Source of the DNA: Rhizobium indicum
GTDB lineage: Bacteria; Pseudomonadota; Alphaproteobacteria; Rhizobiales; Rhizobiaceae
Length of the DNA: 64,000 nt
Assembly: GCF_005862305.2 (NCBI RefSeq)
Contig: NZ_CP054025.1
Coordinates: forward strand, 124,001 to 188,000
Direction of reading: 5' to 3'
In this document: positions 17,181 to 25,812 of the stretch, piece after piece
Position numbering within the stretch: position 1 is the first letter of the stretch
How the letters are laid out: the number at the start of each line of letters is the position of its first letter
Notes under the pieces: model-generated
Databases searched by the model: none
What the model saw: only the letters and a program-made list of their open reading frames with translations
Told to the model about the DNA's origin: nothing
Position numbers and translations under genes: made by a program

Positions 17181-18110
17181 ATGATCCGTTTCTTCCTGAT
17201 AAGAGCGTTCCGCGCACTGATGACCATCGTGCTGGTGGTCACCTTCGCCTTCGTCGTCCTGCGTCTTTCCGGCGACCCGGCCTTGACGATCATGGGTCCG
17301 GAAGCGCCGCCGGAGGCAATCCGCGCCTTCCGCACCGCCTGGGGTCTCGATCAGCCGATCTGGGTGCAGTATCTGCGTTATTTCGGGGCGATCGCCCGCG
17401 GGGATCTCGGTATCTCGATGCGCGACGGCCAATCGGCGATCCAGCTCGTGCTCGACCGCATTCCGGCAACGCTGGAGCTGACGATCCCGGCCCTCATCCT
17501 TAAGCTGGTGATCGGCATTCCGGCCGGCGTCTACGCCGCCCTCCACCGCGACAGCTCGACCGACCGCGCCGTCATGGCGAGCGCGGTGGTCGGCTTCACC
17601 ATGCCGAGCTTCGTGCTCGGCCTCGTGCTGGTGCTGATCTTCTCCGTCACGCTCGGCCTGCTGCCATCGGGCGGCCAGGACAGCTGGATGCATGCCATTT
17701 TGCCGATCATCACCATGAGCATCGGCGGTGCCGGCATTCTTGCCCGCTTTGCCCGAAGCGCGATGATCGAGGTGCTTGGCCAGCCCTATATCCGCACCGC
17801 CAGCGCCAAGGGCACTGCCTGGCGAAACGTCGTCTGGCGCCATGCGCTGCCGAATGCGGCGATCCCGATCGTGACGATCGCCGGCTTCATGGTCGGCACG
17901 CTGATCGCCGGCGCCGTCGTGGTGGAATCGCTGTTCTCCTGGCCAGGCGTCGGCCGGCTTCTCGTCGTCGCCGTCTCAAACCGCGATCTCGCCGTCGTCC
18001 AGTGCATCCTGTTGCTGGTGGCAGCGACCATGGTGTTTTCGAATTTCGTCGTCGATATCCTTTACGGCTATCTCGACCCGCGTCTGCGCAGCAACCAGGC
18101 AAGGCATTAA
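17181..18110 (+). CDS. Oligopeptide-type ABC transporter permease (DppB type)
   Basis: A 309-residue inner-membrane protein with about six transmembrane segments. The first (TIVLVVTFAFVVLRLSG) lies near residues 15-31, then the family motif GDPALTIMGPEAP and LDQPIWVQYLRY. The EAA-type loop reads YIRTASAKGTAWRNVVWRHAL. It forms the membrane channel with the DppC-type protein at 18122. Confidence 0.92.
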   Translation: MIRFFLIRAFRALMTIVLVVTFAFVVLRLSGDPALTIMGPEAPPEAIRAFRTAWGLDQPIWVQYLRYFGAIARGDLGISMRDGQSAIQLVLDRIPATLELTIPALILKLVIGIPAGVYAALHRDSSTDRAVMASAVVGFTMPSFVLGLVLVLIFSVTLGLLPSGGQDSWMHAILPIITMSIGGAGILARFARSAMIEVLGQPYIRTASAKGTAWRNVVWRHALPNAAIPIVTIAGFMVGTLIAGAVVVESLFSWPGVGRLLVVAVSNRDLAVVQCILLLVAATMVFSNFVVDILYGYLDPRLRSNQARH

Positions 18111-18121
18111 GGAGCGGAACC

Positions 18122-18991
18122 ATGACAAATATCTCTGCTCAACCGGCGACCGTCATCCACGAAGTGCGCGCAACGAAGAAGCGCGGTGTGCCCGTTTTCG
18201 TAATGATCGGTTTTGCCTGGATCGCCGTCGTGATCCTGATCGCGCTGGCGGCCGACTGGATCCGGCCCTACAATATCACCGCCTTCGACCTGAAGAACCG
18301 GCTGTCACTGCCAGGCAATGCCGCGCATTGGCTCGGAACCGACGAACTCGGCCGCGATGTTCTCTCCCGCCTCATCGTGTCGATCCGCATCTCGCTGCTG
18401 ATCGCTTTCGGGGCAACGCTGATCTCGGCCTTCGTCGGCACGACGCTTGGCTTTCTCGCCGCTTATTTCCGTGGCGTCGTCGAGCAGCTCGTCGTCATGC
18501 TTGCCGATTTCCAGGCGGCCATGCCCTTCCTGATCATGGCACTTGCCGTGCTCGCCTTCTTCGGCAGTTCGCTGCCGCTGCTCATCTGCCTGATGGGTTT
18601 TTACGGCTGGGAACGCTATGCGCGCATTGCGCGCGGCCTTGCCATCGCCGCCAGCGGCCAGGGTTATGCCGCCGCCGTCACGCAGCTCGGCGCCAAGCCG
18701 GCCCATGTCTATCTCAAGCATATCCTGCCGAACATCGCCTCGACGCTGATCGTCTCGATGACGCTGACTTTCCCAGAGATCATCCTGATGGAAAGCAGCC
18801 TTTCCTTCCTCGGCCTCGGCGTGCAGCCGCCGATGAGCAGCCTCGGTAACATGGTCGGCTACGGACGCGAATATCTGACCCGCGCGCCCTGGATCATGCT
18901 GGCGCCGTCCTTCGTCATCATGCTGACGACGCTGTCGATCAGCATCACCGGAGACTGGCTGCGCGACAAGCTCGACCCGACGATCGGCTGA
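18122..18991 (+). CDS. Oligopeptide-type ABC transporter permease (DppC type)
   Basis: A 289-residue permease with an N-terminal transmembrane segment (VFVMIGFAWIAVVILIAL) near residues 24-41, the family sequence HWLGTDELGRDVLSRL, several further membrane segments and the coupling loop YAAAVTQLGAKPAHVYLKHI. The ATG at 18122 follows AAGGAGC. Last gene of the hydrolase-linked transporter operon. Confidence 0.92.
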   Translation: MTNISAQPATVIHEVRATKKRGVPVFVMIGFAWIAVVILIALAADWIRPYNITAFDLKNRLSLPGNAAHWLGTDELGRDVLSRLIVSIRISLLIAFGATLISAFVGTTLGFLAAYFRGVVEQLVVMLADFQAAMPFLIMALAVLAFFGSSLPLLICLMGFYGWERYARIARGLAIAASGQGYAAAVTQLGAKPAHVYLKHILPNIASTLIVSMTLTFPEIILMESSLSFLGLGVQPPMSSLGNMVGYGREYLTRAPWIMLAPSFVIMLTTLSISITGDWLRDKLDPTIG

Positions 18992-19052
18992 CATCCTGCC
19001 GGTCGAGCTTCGATCGTCTCGCAAAAAAACAGATCCTGCACATTCATCGCTG

Positions 19053-19109
19053 TTGACAACGGCGAGCAATCGATATTGTCTTGTAAAGCGCTTTACTAAA
19101 CCGCTTTAC
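19053..19109 (+). promoter_or_regulatory. Promoter with tandem LacI-type operators (probable autoregulation)
   Basis: TTGACA at 19053-19058 and an AT-rich -10 region at about 19072-19079. The perfect palindrome GTAAAGCGCTTTAC lies at 19083-19096, followed at once by the imperfect copy CTAAACCGCTTTAC at 19096-19109. Two adjacent sites directly ahead of a LacI-family gene at 19123 suggest cooperative autorepression and control of the whole downstream operon. Confidence 0.72.
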
Positions 19110-19122
19110 AATAGGTCCATCA

Positions 19123-20145
19123 ATGGCCAGAGGAACGACGCCAAGTCTGAAGGATGTTGCCGCCGCTGCCAGCGTCTCGGTCACCACCGTGTCGCGTTTC
19201 GTCAACGGAAGTCTCGATCTTCCCTTTCAGACCAAGAAGCGCATCGAGGATGCGATCAAGACGCTGAACTACCGGCCGAACCCGCATGCGCGCCGGTTGA
19301 GCAGGGGCCGCTCGGACACGATCGGCCTCGTCGTGCCCGATATCGCCAATCCCTTCTTCGCAACGCTCGTCGCCGCCGTCGAGCAGGCGGCCGATGAAAA
19401 GAAGCTCGCCGTCTCATTGCACGCCACCCTCAACCGGCCGGGACGCGAGATCGAATATCTGCAGCTCATCGAGCGCAATCACGTCGACGGCCTGATTTTC
19501 GTCACCAACCATCCCGACGACGGCGCGCTTGCCGCGCTGATCAACGGCAGCGGCAAGGTCATCATCGTCGACGAGGACATTCCCAATTCGAAGGCGCCGA
19601 AGCTGTTCTGCGACAATGAGCAGGGCGGTTATCTCGCCGGCCAGCATCTGGCCGAACAAGGCCATCGCCATGTCCTGTTCATCGGCGGCGACGAGCGCAT
19701 GATCAGTGCCCGCAGGCGTTATGACGGCCTGCTGAAGGCGCTCAGGGAACAGCATGGCGACGAGGCCCGGGCCGATCGTTATGCCGGCGAATATACGATA
19801 GAATACGGCCGTGCGGCTGCGCTCGACTATCTCTCCGGAAACCGAAAGGCGACGGCGATCTTCGCCAGCTCCGACGAGATCGCCATCGGGCTGGTCGAGG
19901 TCTTCAGAAGCCAAGGCGTCTCGATCCCTGCTGACATCTCGGTCATCGGCTTCGACGATGTCGGTCCGCTTCATCTCTTTGCGCCGCCGCTGACGGCCAT
20001 CCGTCAGCCGGTGCGCCAGATCGGCCGGCGGTCGCTGGAGCTGCTACTGGAAACCAATTGGCACGAGTGGAAACCATCCGCCTCGGAAGAACTCCTGCCT
20101 GTCGAAATCGTGGTGCGGAACTCCGTTGCGCCGCCTGCGAAATAA
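19123..20145 (+). CDS. LacI-family transcriptional regulator heading a ribose-type ABC operon
   Basis: A 340-residue regulator. The HTH (LKDVAAAASVSVTTVSRFVNG, residues 9-28 approximately) is followed by the hinge (NPHARRLSRGRSDTIGLVVP) and the ligand-binding domain with VIGFDDVGPLHLFAPPLT. First gene of the operon, 38 bases ahead of the binding-protein gene. Tandem palindromes lie directly upstream. Its inducer is presumably the sugar or a metabolite handled by the operon. Confidence 0.9.
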   Translation: MARGTTPSLKDVAAAASVSVTTVSRFVNGSLDLPFQTKKRIEDAIKTLNYRPNPHARRLSRGRSDTIGLVVPDIANPFFATLVAAVEQAADEKKLAVSLHATLNRPGREIEYLQLIERNHVDGLIFVTNHPDDGALAALINGSGKVIIVDEDIPNSKAPKLFCDNEQGGYLAGQHLAEQGHRHVLFIGGDERMISARRRYDGLLKALREQHGDEARADRYAGEYTIEYGRAAALDYLSGNRKATAIFASSDEIAIGLVEVFRSQGVSIPADISVIGFDDVGPLHLFAPPLTAIRQPVRQIGRRSLELLLETNWHEWKPSASEELLPVEIVVRNSVAPPAK

Positions 20146-20183
20146 TAATCAGCAACGTCAAAAAACCAAAAGAGGATGAGAAC

Positions 20184-21137
20184 ATGACACTGAATTTGAC
20201 AAGACGAACGATGATCGCCGCCGCCGGCTTCACGGCATTGACCTTCATCGGCCTGTCCAGCGCCGCGGCGCAGGAAAAGAAGACCGTCGCGCTGGTGCAG
20301 ATCAACCAGCAGGCACTTTTCTTCAACCAGATGAATGAGGGCGCCCAGAAGGCGGCCGATGCCGCCGGCGTCAAGCTGGTGATCTTCAACGCCAACAACG
20401 AGACGACGGCGCAGAACAGCGCCATCGAAACCTATGTCCAGGAAAAGGTCTCCGGCCTTGCGGTCGTGGCGATCGACGTCAATGGTATCATGCCGGCGGT
20501 CAAGCAGGCGGCCGATGCCGGCATTCCCGTCGTCGCCATCGATGCCATCCTGCCTGATGGCCCGCAGAAGGCACAGATCGGCGTCGACAATGCCGCGGCC
20601 GGCGCCGATATGGGCAAATACTTCCTCGACTACGTCAAGGCGAACATGGGCGGCAAAGCCAAGCTCGGCGTTGTCGGCGCGCTGAACTCGTTCATCCAGA
20701 ACATCCGCCAGGAGGGCTTTGAAAAGACCCTGAAAGGCGTCGACGGCATTGAAATGGCCGGCGTCGTCGATGGGCAGAACATCCAGGACAACGCCCTTGC
20801 GGCGGCTGAAAACCTGATCACCGCCAATCCTGACCTGACCGCGATCTACGCCACCGGCGAGCCGGCCTTGATGGGGGCGATCGCCGCCGTCCAGAGCCAG
20901 GGCAAGCAGGATAAGATCAAGGTGTTCGGCTGGGATCTGACTGCCGAAGCCATTGCCGGCATCGATGCCGGCTTCGTCGTCGCCGTCGTCCAGCAGGATC
21001 CGGCCGCAATGGGCGGTGCCGCCGTCGACGCACTCGTCAAGGCCTCGGCCGGCGAAGCCGTCACCAAGACGATCTCGGTGCCGATCACCATCGTCACCAA
21101 GGAGAATGTCGAGCCGTACCGGGCCGTCTTCAAATGA
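20184..21137 (+). CDS. Ribose-type sugar ABC transporter substrate-binding protein
   Basis: A 317-residue periplasmic-binding protein of the RbsB type. A Tat-like signal (LTRRTMIAAAG, residues 5-15; cleavage after AAAQ near 30) is followed by the two-lobed sugar-binding fold: VALVQINQQALFFNQM, VAIDVNGIMPAVKQA, IGVDNAAAGADMG, FGWDLTAEAIAG. The ATG at 20184 follows AGAGGA. The last codons overlap the ATPase start (ATGA). Confidence 0.9.
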   Translation: MTLNLTRRTMIAAAGFTALTFIGLSSAAAQEKKTVALVQINQQALFFNQMNEGAQKAADAAGVKLVIFNANNETTAQNSAIETYVQEKVSGLAVVAIDVNGIMPAVKQAADAGIPVVAIDAILPDGPQKAQIGVDNAAAGADMGKYFLDYVKANMGGKAKLGVVGALNSFIQNIRQEGFEKTLKGVDGIEMAGVVDGQNIQDNALAAAENLITANPDLTAIYATGEPALMGAIAAVQSQGKQDKIKVFGWDLTAEAIAGIDAGFVVAVVQQDPAAMGGAAVDALVKASAGEAVTKTISVPITIVTKENVEPYRAVFK

Positions 21138-21955
21138 TCGAAAGCGGACAGCGTGACATCGCTGCCGCCGCTTCCGGAGGGCTCGCACCCTCCGGAACCG
21201 GAACTTCCGGCGGCACCCGATCCGACCCGCGCATCTCGCTACGCGGCATCCGCAAGTCGTTCGGCTCGCACCAGGCCCTGCGCGGCGTCGATCTCGACAT
21301 CTTCCCCGGCGAATGCCTGGGCCTCGTCGGCGATAACGCCGCCGGCAAATCGACACTGACGAAAATCATCTCGGGAACCTACATTCCCGATGCCGGCACA
21401 ATCACCATGGAAGGCGAAGAGGTTCGTTTCTCCGGCCCCGCGGATGCGCGTGGGCGTAACATCGAAATGGTGTTCCAGGATCTCAGTCTCTGCGATCATA
21501 TCGATGTCGTCGGCAATCTCTTTCTCGGCCGTGAACTCAGCCGCGGGCCGTTTCTCGACACCAGGACGATGTTGGCCGAAGCGCGCAAGATGCTGGATTC
21601 GCTTGAGATCCGCATCCCGAGGCTGACCGGCAAGGTCGCTCAGCTCTCCGGCGGGCAGCGCCAGGCGATCGCCATTGCGCGCGCCGCCTCGTTCAAGCCG
21701 AAGGTGCTGATCATGGACGAGCCGACGTCAGCACTTGCAGTCGCGGAGGTCGAAGCGGTGCTGGCCCTGATCAACCGCGTCAAGGCGAACGGCGTTTCGG
21801 TGATCCTCATCACCCACCGGCTGCAGGACCTCTTCCGGGTCTGCGACCGCATCGCGGTGATGTACGAGGGCACGAAGGTGGCCGAGCGGCAGATCGGCAG
21901 CACCAACCTCGAGGATCTCGTCAGGCTGATCGTCGGTGAAGGAGCCAGACAATGA
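21134..21955 (+). CDS. Sugar ABC transporter ATP-binding protein, single-domain RbsA-like
   Basis: A 273-residue ATPase with one nucleotide-binding domain, about half the length of RbsA. An N-terminal Gly/Ser/Pro-rich tail of about 30 residues precedes Walker A GDNAAGKST, signature LSGGQRQ, Walker B LIMDEPTSALA and ITHRL. Two copies would be needed per transporter. The start overlaps the stop of the binding-protein gene, and the end overlaps the permease start (ATGA), so all three are translationally coupled. Confidence 0.9.
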   Translation: MIESGQRDIAAAASGGLAPSGTGTSGGTRSDPRISLRGIRKSFGSHQALRGVDLDIFPGECLGLVGDNAAGKSTLTKIISGTYIPDAGTITMEGEEVRFSGPADARGRNIEMVFQDLSLCDHIDVVGNLFLGRELSRGPFLDTRTMLAEARKMLDSLEIRIPRLTGKVAQLSGGQRQAIAIARAASFKPKVLIMDEPTSALAVAEVEAVLALINRVKANGVSVILITHRLQDLFRVCDRIAVMYEGTKVAERQIGSTNLEDLVRLIVGEGARQ

Positions 21956-22956
21956 CGGCTTATACGGAACGCGGCCACGGCTCGCGCGTCGCCGATTTCT
22001 TCGGTGAACACGCACAGGTCCTGTCGATCGCCATTTTCTTCCTGGCCTGCATGATCTTCTTCTCGATCGGCAGCGAAACCTTCTTCACGCTCGGCAATAT
22101 CCTGAACATCGTGCGCCAGGCTGCTCCCATCCTGATTGTCGCCATCGCCATGACCTTCGTCATCATCACCGGCGGCATCGATCTGTCGGTCGGCTCGCAG
22201 GTCGCCCTCGTCAATGCGGTCGCGGCGATCGTCATGGCGATGGGTGTTCCCTGGCCGTCGGTCGTCATCGGCATGCTCGTGCTCGGCGGCTTCATGGGGC
22301 TGGTTCAGGGCTGGTTTACCGCCTATCAGGGGATTCCGGCCTTTATCGTCACGCTCGCCGGCCTCTCGATCCTGCGCGGCCTGGCGCTCTATCTGACCCA
22401 GGGCTATTCCATCCCGATCAAGGATGCACCGGGCTTCTTCGCGCTCGGTCGGGGCGAAATCCTCAGCTTCCCGATCCCGGCGGTCATTGCCGTCGTCATC
22501 GCCATTCTCGGTTACGTCGTCATCACCGCGACCAAATATGGCCGGCAGGTCGTAGCGGTCGGCTCCAATGCGGAGGCGGCGCGGCGTGTCGGCATGCCCG
22601 CCAAATGGATCATCGCCTCGGTCTATATCATCTCCGGCGTCGCCTGCGCCGTCGCCGGCCTGCTGATTGCCGCTCGCCTCGGCTCCGGTTCGTCCAATGC
22701 CGCCGTCGGTTTCGAGCTGCAGGTAATCGCCGCCGTCGTGCTCGGCGGAACGTCGCTGATGGGCGGACGCGGCACCATCCTCGGCACCGTGCTCGGCACG
22801 CTGACCATCGCCGTCATCGGCAATGGCCTGATCCTGATGCACATATCGCCGTTCTTCACCCAGATCGTCACCGGCGCCATCATCCTCGTCGCCATCTGGC
22901 TGAACACGCGCATCTTCACGGCCAATTTCCATTTCCGGCTGGGCAGGAAAGGATGA
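21952..22956 (+). CDS. Ribose-type sugar ABC transporter permease (RbsC-like)
   Basis: A 334-residue inner-membrane protein with eight to ten transmembrane segments. The BPD_transp_2 motifs ITGGIDLSVGSQVAL and VGSNAEAARRVGMP are clear, and the segment VLGGTSLMGGRGTILGTVLG is the family coupling region. It presumably works as a homodimer with the ATPase at 21134. Four bases separate it from the phosphotriesterase-like gene. Confidence 0.92.
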   Translation: MTAYTERGHGSRVADFFGEHAQVLSIAIFFLACMIFFSIGSETFFTLGNILNIVRQAAPILIVAIAMTFVIITGGIDLSVGSQVALVNAVAAIVMAMGVPWPSVVIGMLVLGGFMGLVQGWFTAYQGIPAFIVTLAGLSILRGLALYLTQGYSIPIKDAPGFFALGRGEILSFPIPAVIAVVIAILGYVVITATKYGRQVVAVGSNAEAARRVGMPAKWIIASVYIISGVACAVAGLLIAARLGSGSSNAAVGFELQVIAAVVLGGTSLMGGRGTILGTVLGTLTIAVIGNGLILMHISPFFTQIVTGAIILVAIWLNTRIFTANFHFRLGRKG

Positions 22957-22960
22957 AGCG

Positions 22961-24040
22961 ATGAGCGAACAGACAGCAGATAGCCTGTCCGAAGCGCATG
23001 TCCACTCCGGCAAGGTGATGACCGTTACCGGCCCCGTTTCGGCGGATGCACTCGGCGTGACGCTGATGCACGAGCATATCCTCAACGACTGCCGCTGCTG
23101 GTGGCATGCGCCGAAGACGCCGGAACGGCAATATCTCGCCGAAAGCTTCGTCTGCATGGAGATCCTCGGCGAACTCAGGCAGGATCCCTTCGTCAACAAG
23201 CACAATATCACGCTCGACGACGAACATCTGGCGGTGGCCGAACTCAAGGACTTCGCCACGGCGGGCGGGCGCACCGTGGTGGAACCGACCTGCAAGGGCA
23301 TCGGCCGTGATCCGCTGGCGCTCCGGCGCATCTCCGAAGCGTCCGGCCTCAACATCGTGATGGGGGCCGGTTATTACCTCGGATCCTCACATCCGGAAGG
23401 CGTCGCGGCAATGAGCGTCGATGACATCGCATTAGAGATCGTCCGCGAGGCCAGGGAAGGCGTCGACGGCACCGGCGTCAGGATCGGCCTGATCGGCGAG
23501 ATCGGCGTCTCCTCGGATTTCACCGCCGAGGAAGAAAAATCGCTGCGCGGCGCTGCCCGGGCGCAAGTGCTGACCGGGCTTCCCCTGATGGTGCATCTGC
23601 CGGGTTGGTTCCGCCTCGGCCACCGCGTGCTCGACGTGGTGGCGCAAGAGGGGGCGGATCTCCGCCACACCGTGCTTTGCCACATGAATCCATCGCATGA
23701 CGACATTGCCTATCAGAGCGAGCTGGCGGAGCGTGGCGCATTCATCGAATACGACATGATCGGCATGGACTTCTTCTATGCCGACCAGCAGGTGCAGTGC
23801 CCGAGCGACGAGGAGGCGGCGCGCGCGATCGTGCGTCTTGTCGAGACCGGATATCTCGACCGGATTCTTCTGTCGCACGACGTCTTTCTGAAGATGATGC
23901 TGACGCATTACGGCGGCAATGGCTACGCCTATATCCTTCGCCATTTTCTTCCCCGTCTTCAGCGGCACGGCCTCGACAGGACGGTTCTCGACGAGATGAT
24001 GCGCAGCAATCCGCGCCGCGTCTTTCATGCCGGGGGCTAA
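22961..24040 (+). CDS. Phosphotriesterase-family metal-dependent hydrolase
   Basis: A 359-residue amidohydrolase-superfamily TIM barrel. The first metal pair H37 and H39 lies in LMHEHILND. A bridging Glu is likely at GLIGEIGVSS, where some members have a carboxylated Lys. Further histidines are in LMVHLPGW and LCHMNPSHDD, and the catalytic Asp in LLSHDVF. Most natural members hydrolyse lactones or other esters rather than organophosphates, so a sugar-lactone or ester hydrolysis step after uptake is the more likely role. Confidence 0.87.
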   Translation: MSEQTADSLSEAHVHSGKVMTVTGPVSADALGVTLMHEHILNDCRCWWHAPKTPERQYLAESFVCMEILGELRQDPFVNKHNITLDDEHLAVAELKDFATAGGRTVVEPTCKGIGRDPLALRRISEASGLNIVMGAGYYLGSSHPEGVAAMSVDDIALEIVREAREGVDGTGVRIGLIGEIGVSSDFTAEEEKSLRGAARAQVLTGLPLMVHLPGWFRLGHRVLDVVAQEGADLRHTVLCHMNPSHDDIAYQSELAERGAFIEYDMIGMDFFYADQQVQCPSDEEAARAIVRLVETGYLDRILLSHDVFLKMMLTHYGGNGYAYILRHFLPRLQRHGLDRTVLDEMMRSNPRRVFHAGG

Positions 24041-24121
24041 AGCGCGTCGCGCTTTAGGTCTTTGTTTTTACGCATGTCGTTATCGCAAAACCGCTTCACA
24101 CTTTTGCGCGACGTGCTTTAG
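24037..24121. repeat. Rhizobial intergenic mosaic repeat, diverged relative of the 48-bp palindromes
   Basis: CTAAAGCGCG/CGCTTTAG forms a hairpin at 24037-24057. The part at about 24082-24110 reads GCAAAACCGCTTCACACTTT, which shares the core AAAACCGC-NN-CACACTTTT with the reverse strand of the elements at 4958 and 15084. It ends with GACGTGCTTTAGC. It fills the gap between two genes of one operon. Confidence 0.75.
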
Positions 24122-24158
24122 CTCCATCAATTCAATCGATCACAGGTAACCGCAGACC

Positions 24159-24932
24159 ATGACCAAGAAAATCCTCCTTGTCGGCGAGAGCTGGGTCAGC
24201 TCCGCCACGCACTACAAAGGCTTCGACCAGTTCGGCAGCGTCACCTTCCATCTCGGCGCCGAACCGCTGGTGAAGGCGCTCGCCGGCAGCGCCTTCGAGC
24301 TCACCTACATGCCGGCGCACGAGGCAGTGGAGAAATTCCCCTTCGATATGGCGGGGCTCGACGTCTATGACGCCATCATCCTCTCCGATATCGGTGCCAA
24401 TTCGCTGCTGCTGCCGCCGGATGTGTGGCTGCATTCGCGCACCGTGCCGAACCGGCTGAAGCTTCTGAAGGCATGGGTGGAAAAGGGTGGCGGCCTGTTG
24501 ATGGTCGGCGGCTATTTCTCCTTCCAGGGCATCGACGGCAAGGCGCGCTGGCGTCGCACCCCCGTCGAAGACACGCTGCCCGTCACGTGCCTGCCTTATG
24601 ACGACCGCGTCGAGATCCCCGAGGGAACTGTTGCCGAGGTGGTGAAGCCGGAGCATCCGACGATGCGGGGTCTCGAAGGTGCATGGCCGGTGCTTCTCGG
24701 CGTCAACGAGGTTGAAGTGCGCGACCGGGCCGACGTCGAGATCGTCGCACGTCTGCCCGAGGATCAGGGCGGCCATCCGTTGCTCGTCGTCGGTACGCAT
24801 GGCACTGGGCGGACGGCGGCCTGGACGTCGGATATCGGCCCGCACTGGCTCTCGCCCGCTTTCTGCGAATGGGAAGGTTATGACCGGCTCTGGAAGAACA
24901 TCCTCGGCTGGCTCACCGAAAAGCAGGCATGA
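24159..24932 (+). CDS. Glutamine-amidotransferase-like protein of unknown function
   Basis: A 257-residue flavodoxin-like alpha/beta protein similar to uncharacterised class-I glutamine amidotransferase-like proteins. It begins with KKILLVGESWVSSATHYKGF and contains VYDAIILSDIGANSLLLPP, GGGLLMVGGYFSFQGID and LLVVGTHGTGRTAAWTSDIG. I see no classical nucleophile-elbow cysteine (GxCxG), so transferase activity is doubtful. Context suggests a role in the sugar pathway of this operon. Confidence 0.75.
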   Translation: MTKKILLVGESWVSSATHYKGFDQFGSVTFHLGAEPLVKALAGSAFELTYMPAHEAVEKFPFDMAGLDVYDAIILSDIGANSLLLPPDVWLHSRTVPNRLKLLKAWVEKGGGLLMVGGYFSFQGIDGKARWRRTPVEDTLPVTCLPYDDRVEIPEGTVAEVVKPEHPTMRGLEGAWPVLLGVNEVEVRDRADVEIVARLPEDQGGHPLLVVGTHGTGRTAAWTSDIGPHWLSPAFCEWEGYDRLWKNILGWLTEKQA

Positions 24933-24967
24933 TTTCAGCACGCGGCGGGAATTGGAAAGGGAATGAC

Positions 24968-25810
24968 ATGCAGGAAATTTCGGACAGGCCGTCCAACGCC
25001 ATCAGGGATATCTTCGGCAGGGACAAGGTTTTGATCGGCATGATCCATTGCCCCGCCTTTCCGGGTGCGCCGCGCTACCGGGGGGCTGCGATGGATACGA
25101 TTTACGACGCGTGCATGCGCGACGCCGAAGCCTGCGTGGAAGGCGGCCTGCACGGGCTGATCATCGAAAATCACGGCGATGTGCCGTTTTCGAAGCCCGA
25201 GGATATCGGCCCCGAGACGACGGGGTTCATGTCCGTCGTCACCGATCGGATCGCGCGCGCAGCCGGCATTCCGCTTGGCGTCAACGTGCTGGCCAATGCG
25301 CCGATCCCGGCCTTCGCCATCGCCATGGCAGGCGGGGCCAAATTCATCCGCGTCAATCAGTGGGCCAATGCCTATGTCGCCAATGAAGGTTTCATGGAGG
25401 GCAGGGCCGCCGAAGCCATGCGCTATCGCTCGCTGCTCAGGGCCGAGCATATCAAGGTCTTTGCCGACAGCCACGTCAAGCATGGCAGCCACGCTATCGT
25501 CGCCGACCGCTCGATCCAGGAGCTGACACGCGACCTCGCCTTCTTCGATGCCGACGGCGTCATCGCTACCGGCCAGCGGACCGGCAATTCGGCAACGATG
25601 GAGGAGATCGAGGAAATCGGCGCGGCGACACACCTGCCGCTGCTCGTCGGCTCCGGCGTCAACAAGGACAATATCGTCGATATTCTGAGCCGCACCAATG
25701 GCGTCATCGTTGCGTCTTCGCTGAAGCACGGCGGCGTCTGGTGGAACCCGGTCGACGTCGAGCGCGTGCGCGCCTTCCGGGCGGCGGCCGAACCGGGACT
25801 GGAGGGCTGA
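24968..25810 (+). CDS. BtpA/SgcQ-family TIM-barrel protein
   Basis: A 280-residue protein with the BtpA/SgcQ pattern: VLIGMIHCPAFPGAPRY, GLHGLIIENHGDVPF, LGVNVLANAPIPAFAIA, FIRVNQWANAYV, KVFADSHVKHGSH, DGVIATGQRTG, LLVGSGVNKDN. SgcQ lies in a sugar operon in E. coli and BtpA affects photosystem I in cyanobacteria; no reaction is established. The ATG at 24968 follows GGAAAGGGA; the ATG at 24929 overlaps the previous stop and would add 13 residues. Confidence 0.85.
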   Translation: MQEISDRPSNAIRDIFGRDKVLIGMIHCPAFPGAPRYRGAAMDTIYDACMRDAEACVEGGLHGLIIENHGDVPFSKPEDIGPETTGFMSVVTDRIARAAGIPLGVNVLANAPIPAFAIAMAGGAKFIRVNQWANAYVANEGFMEGRAAEAMRYRSLLRAEHIKVFADSHVKHGSHAIVADRSIQELTRDLAFFDADGVIATGQRTGNSATMEEIEEIGAATHLPLLVGSGVNKDNIVDILSRTNGVIVASSLKHGGVWWNPVDVERVRAFRAAAEPGLEG

Positions 25811-25812
25811 GC

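Noticed and set aside
22961..24040. True organophosphate-degrading phosphotriesterase
   Set aside because: Family membership is clear, but context is a sugar operon and most members act on lactones or other esters.
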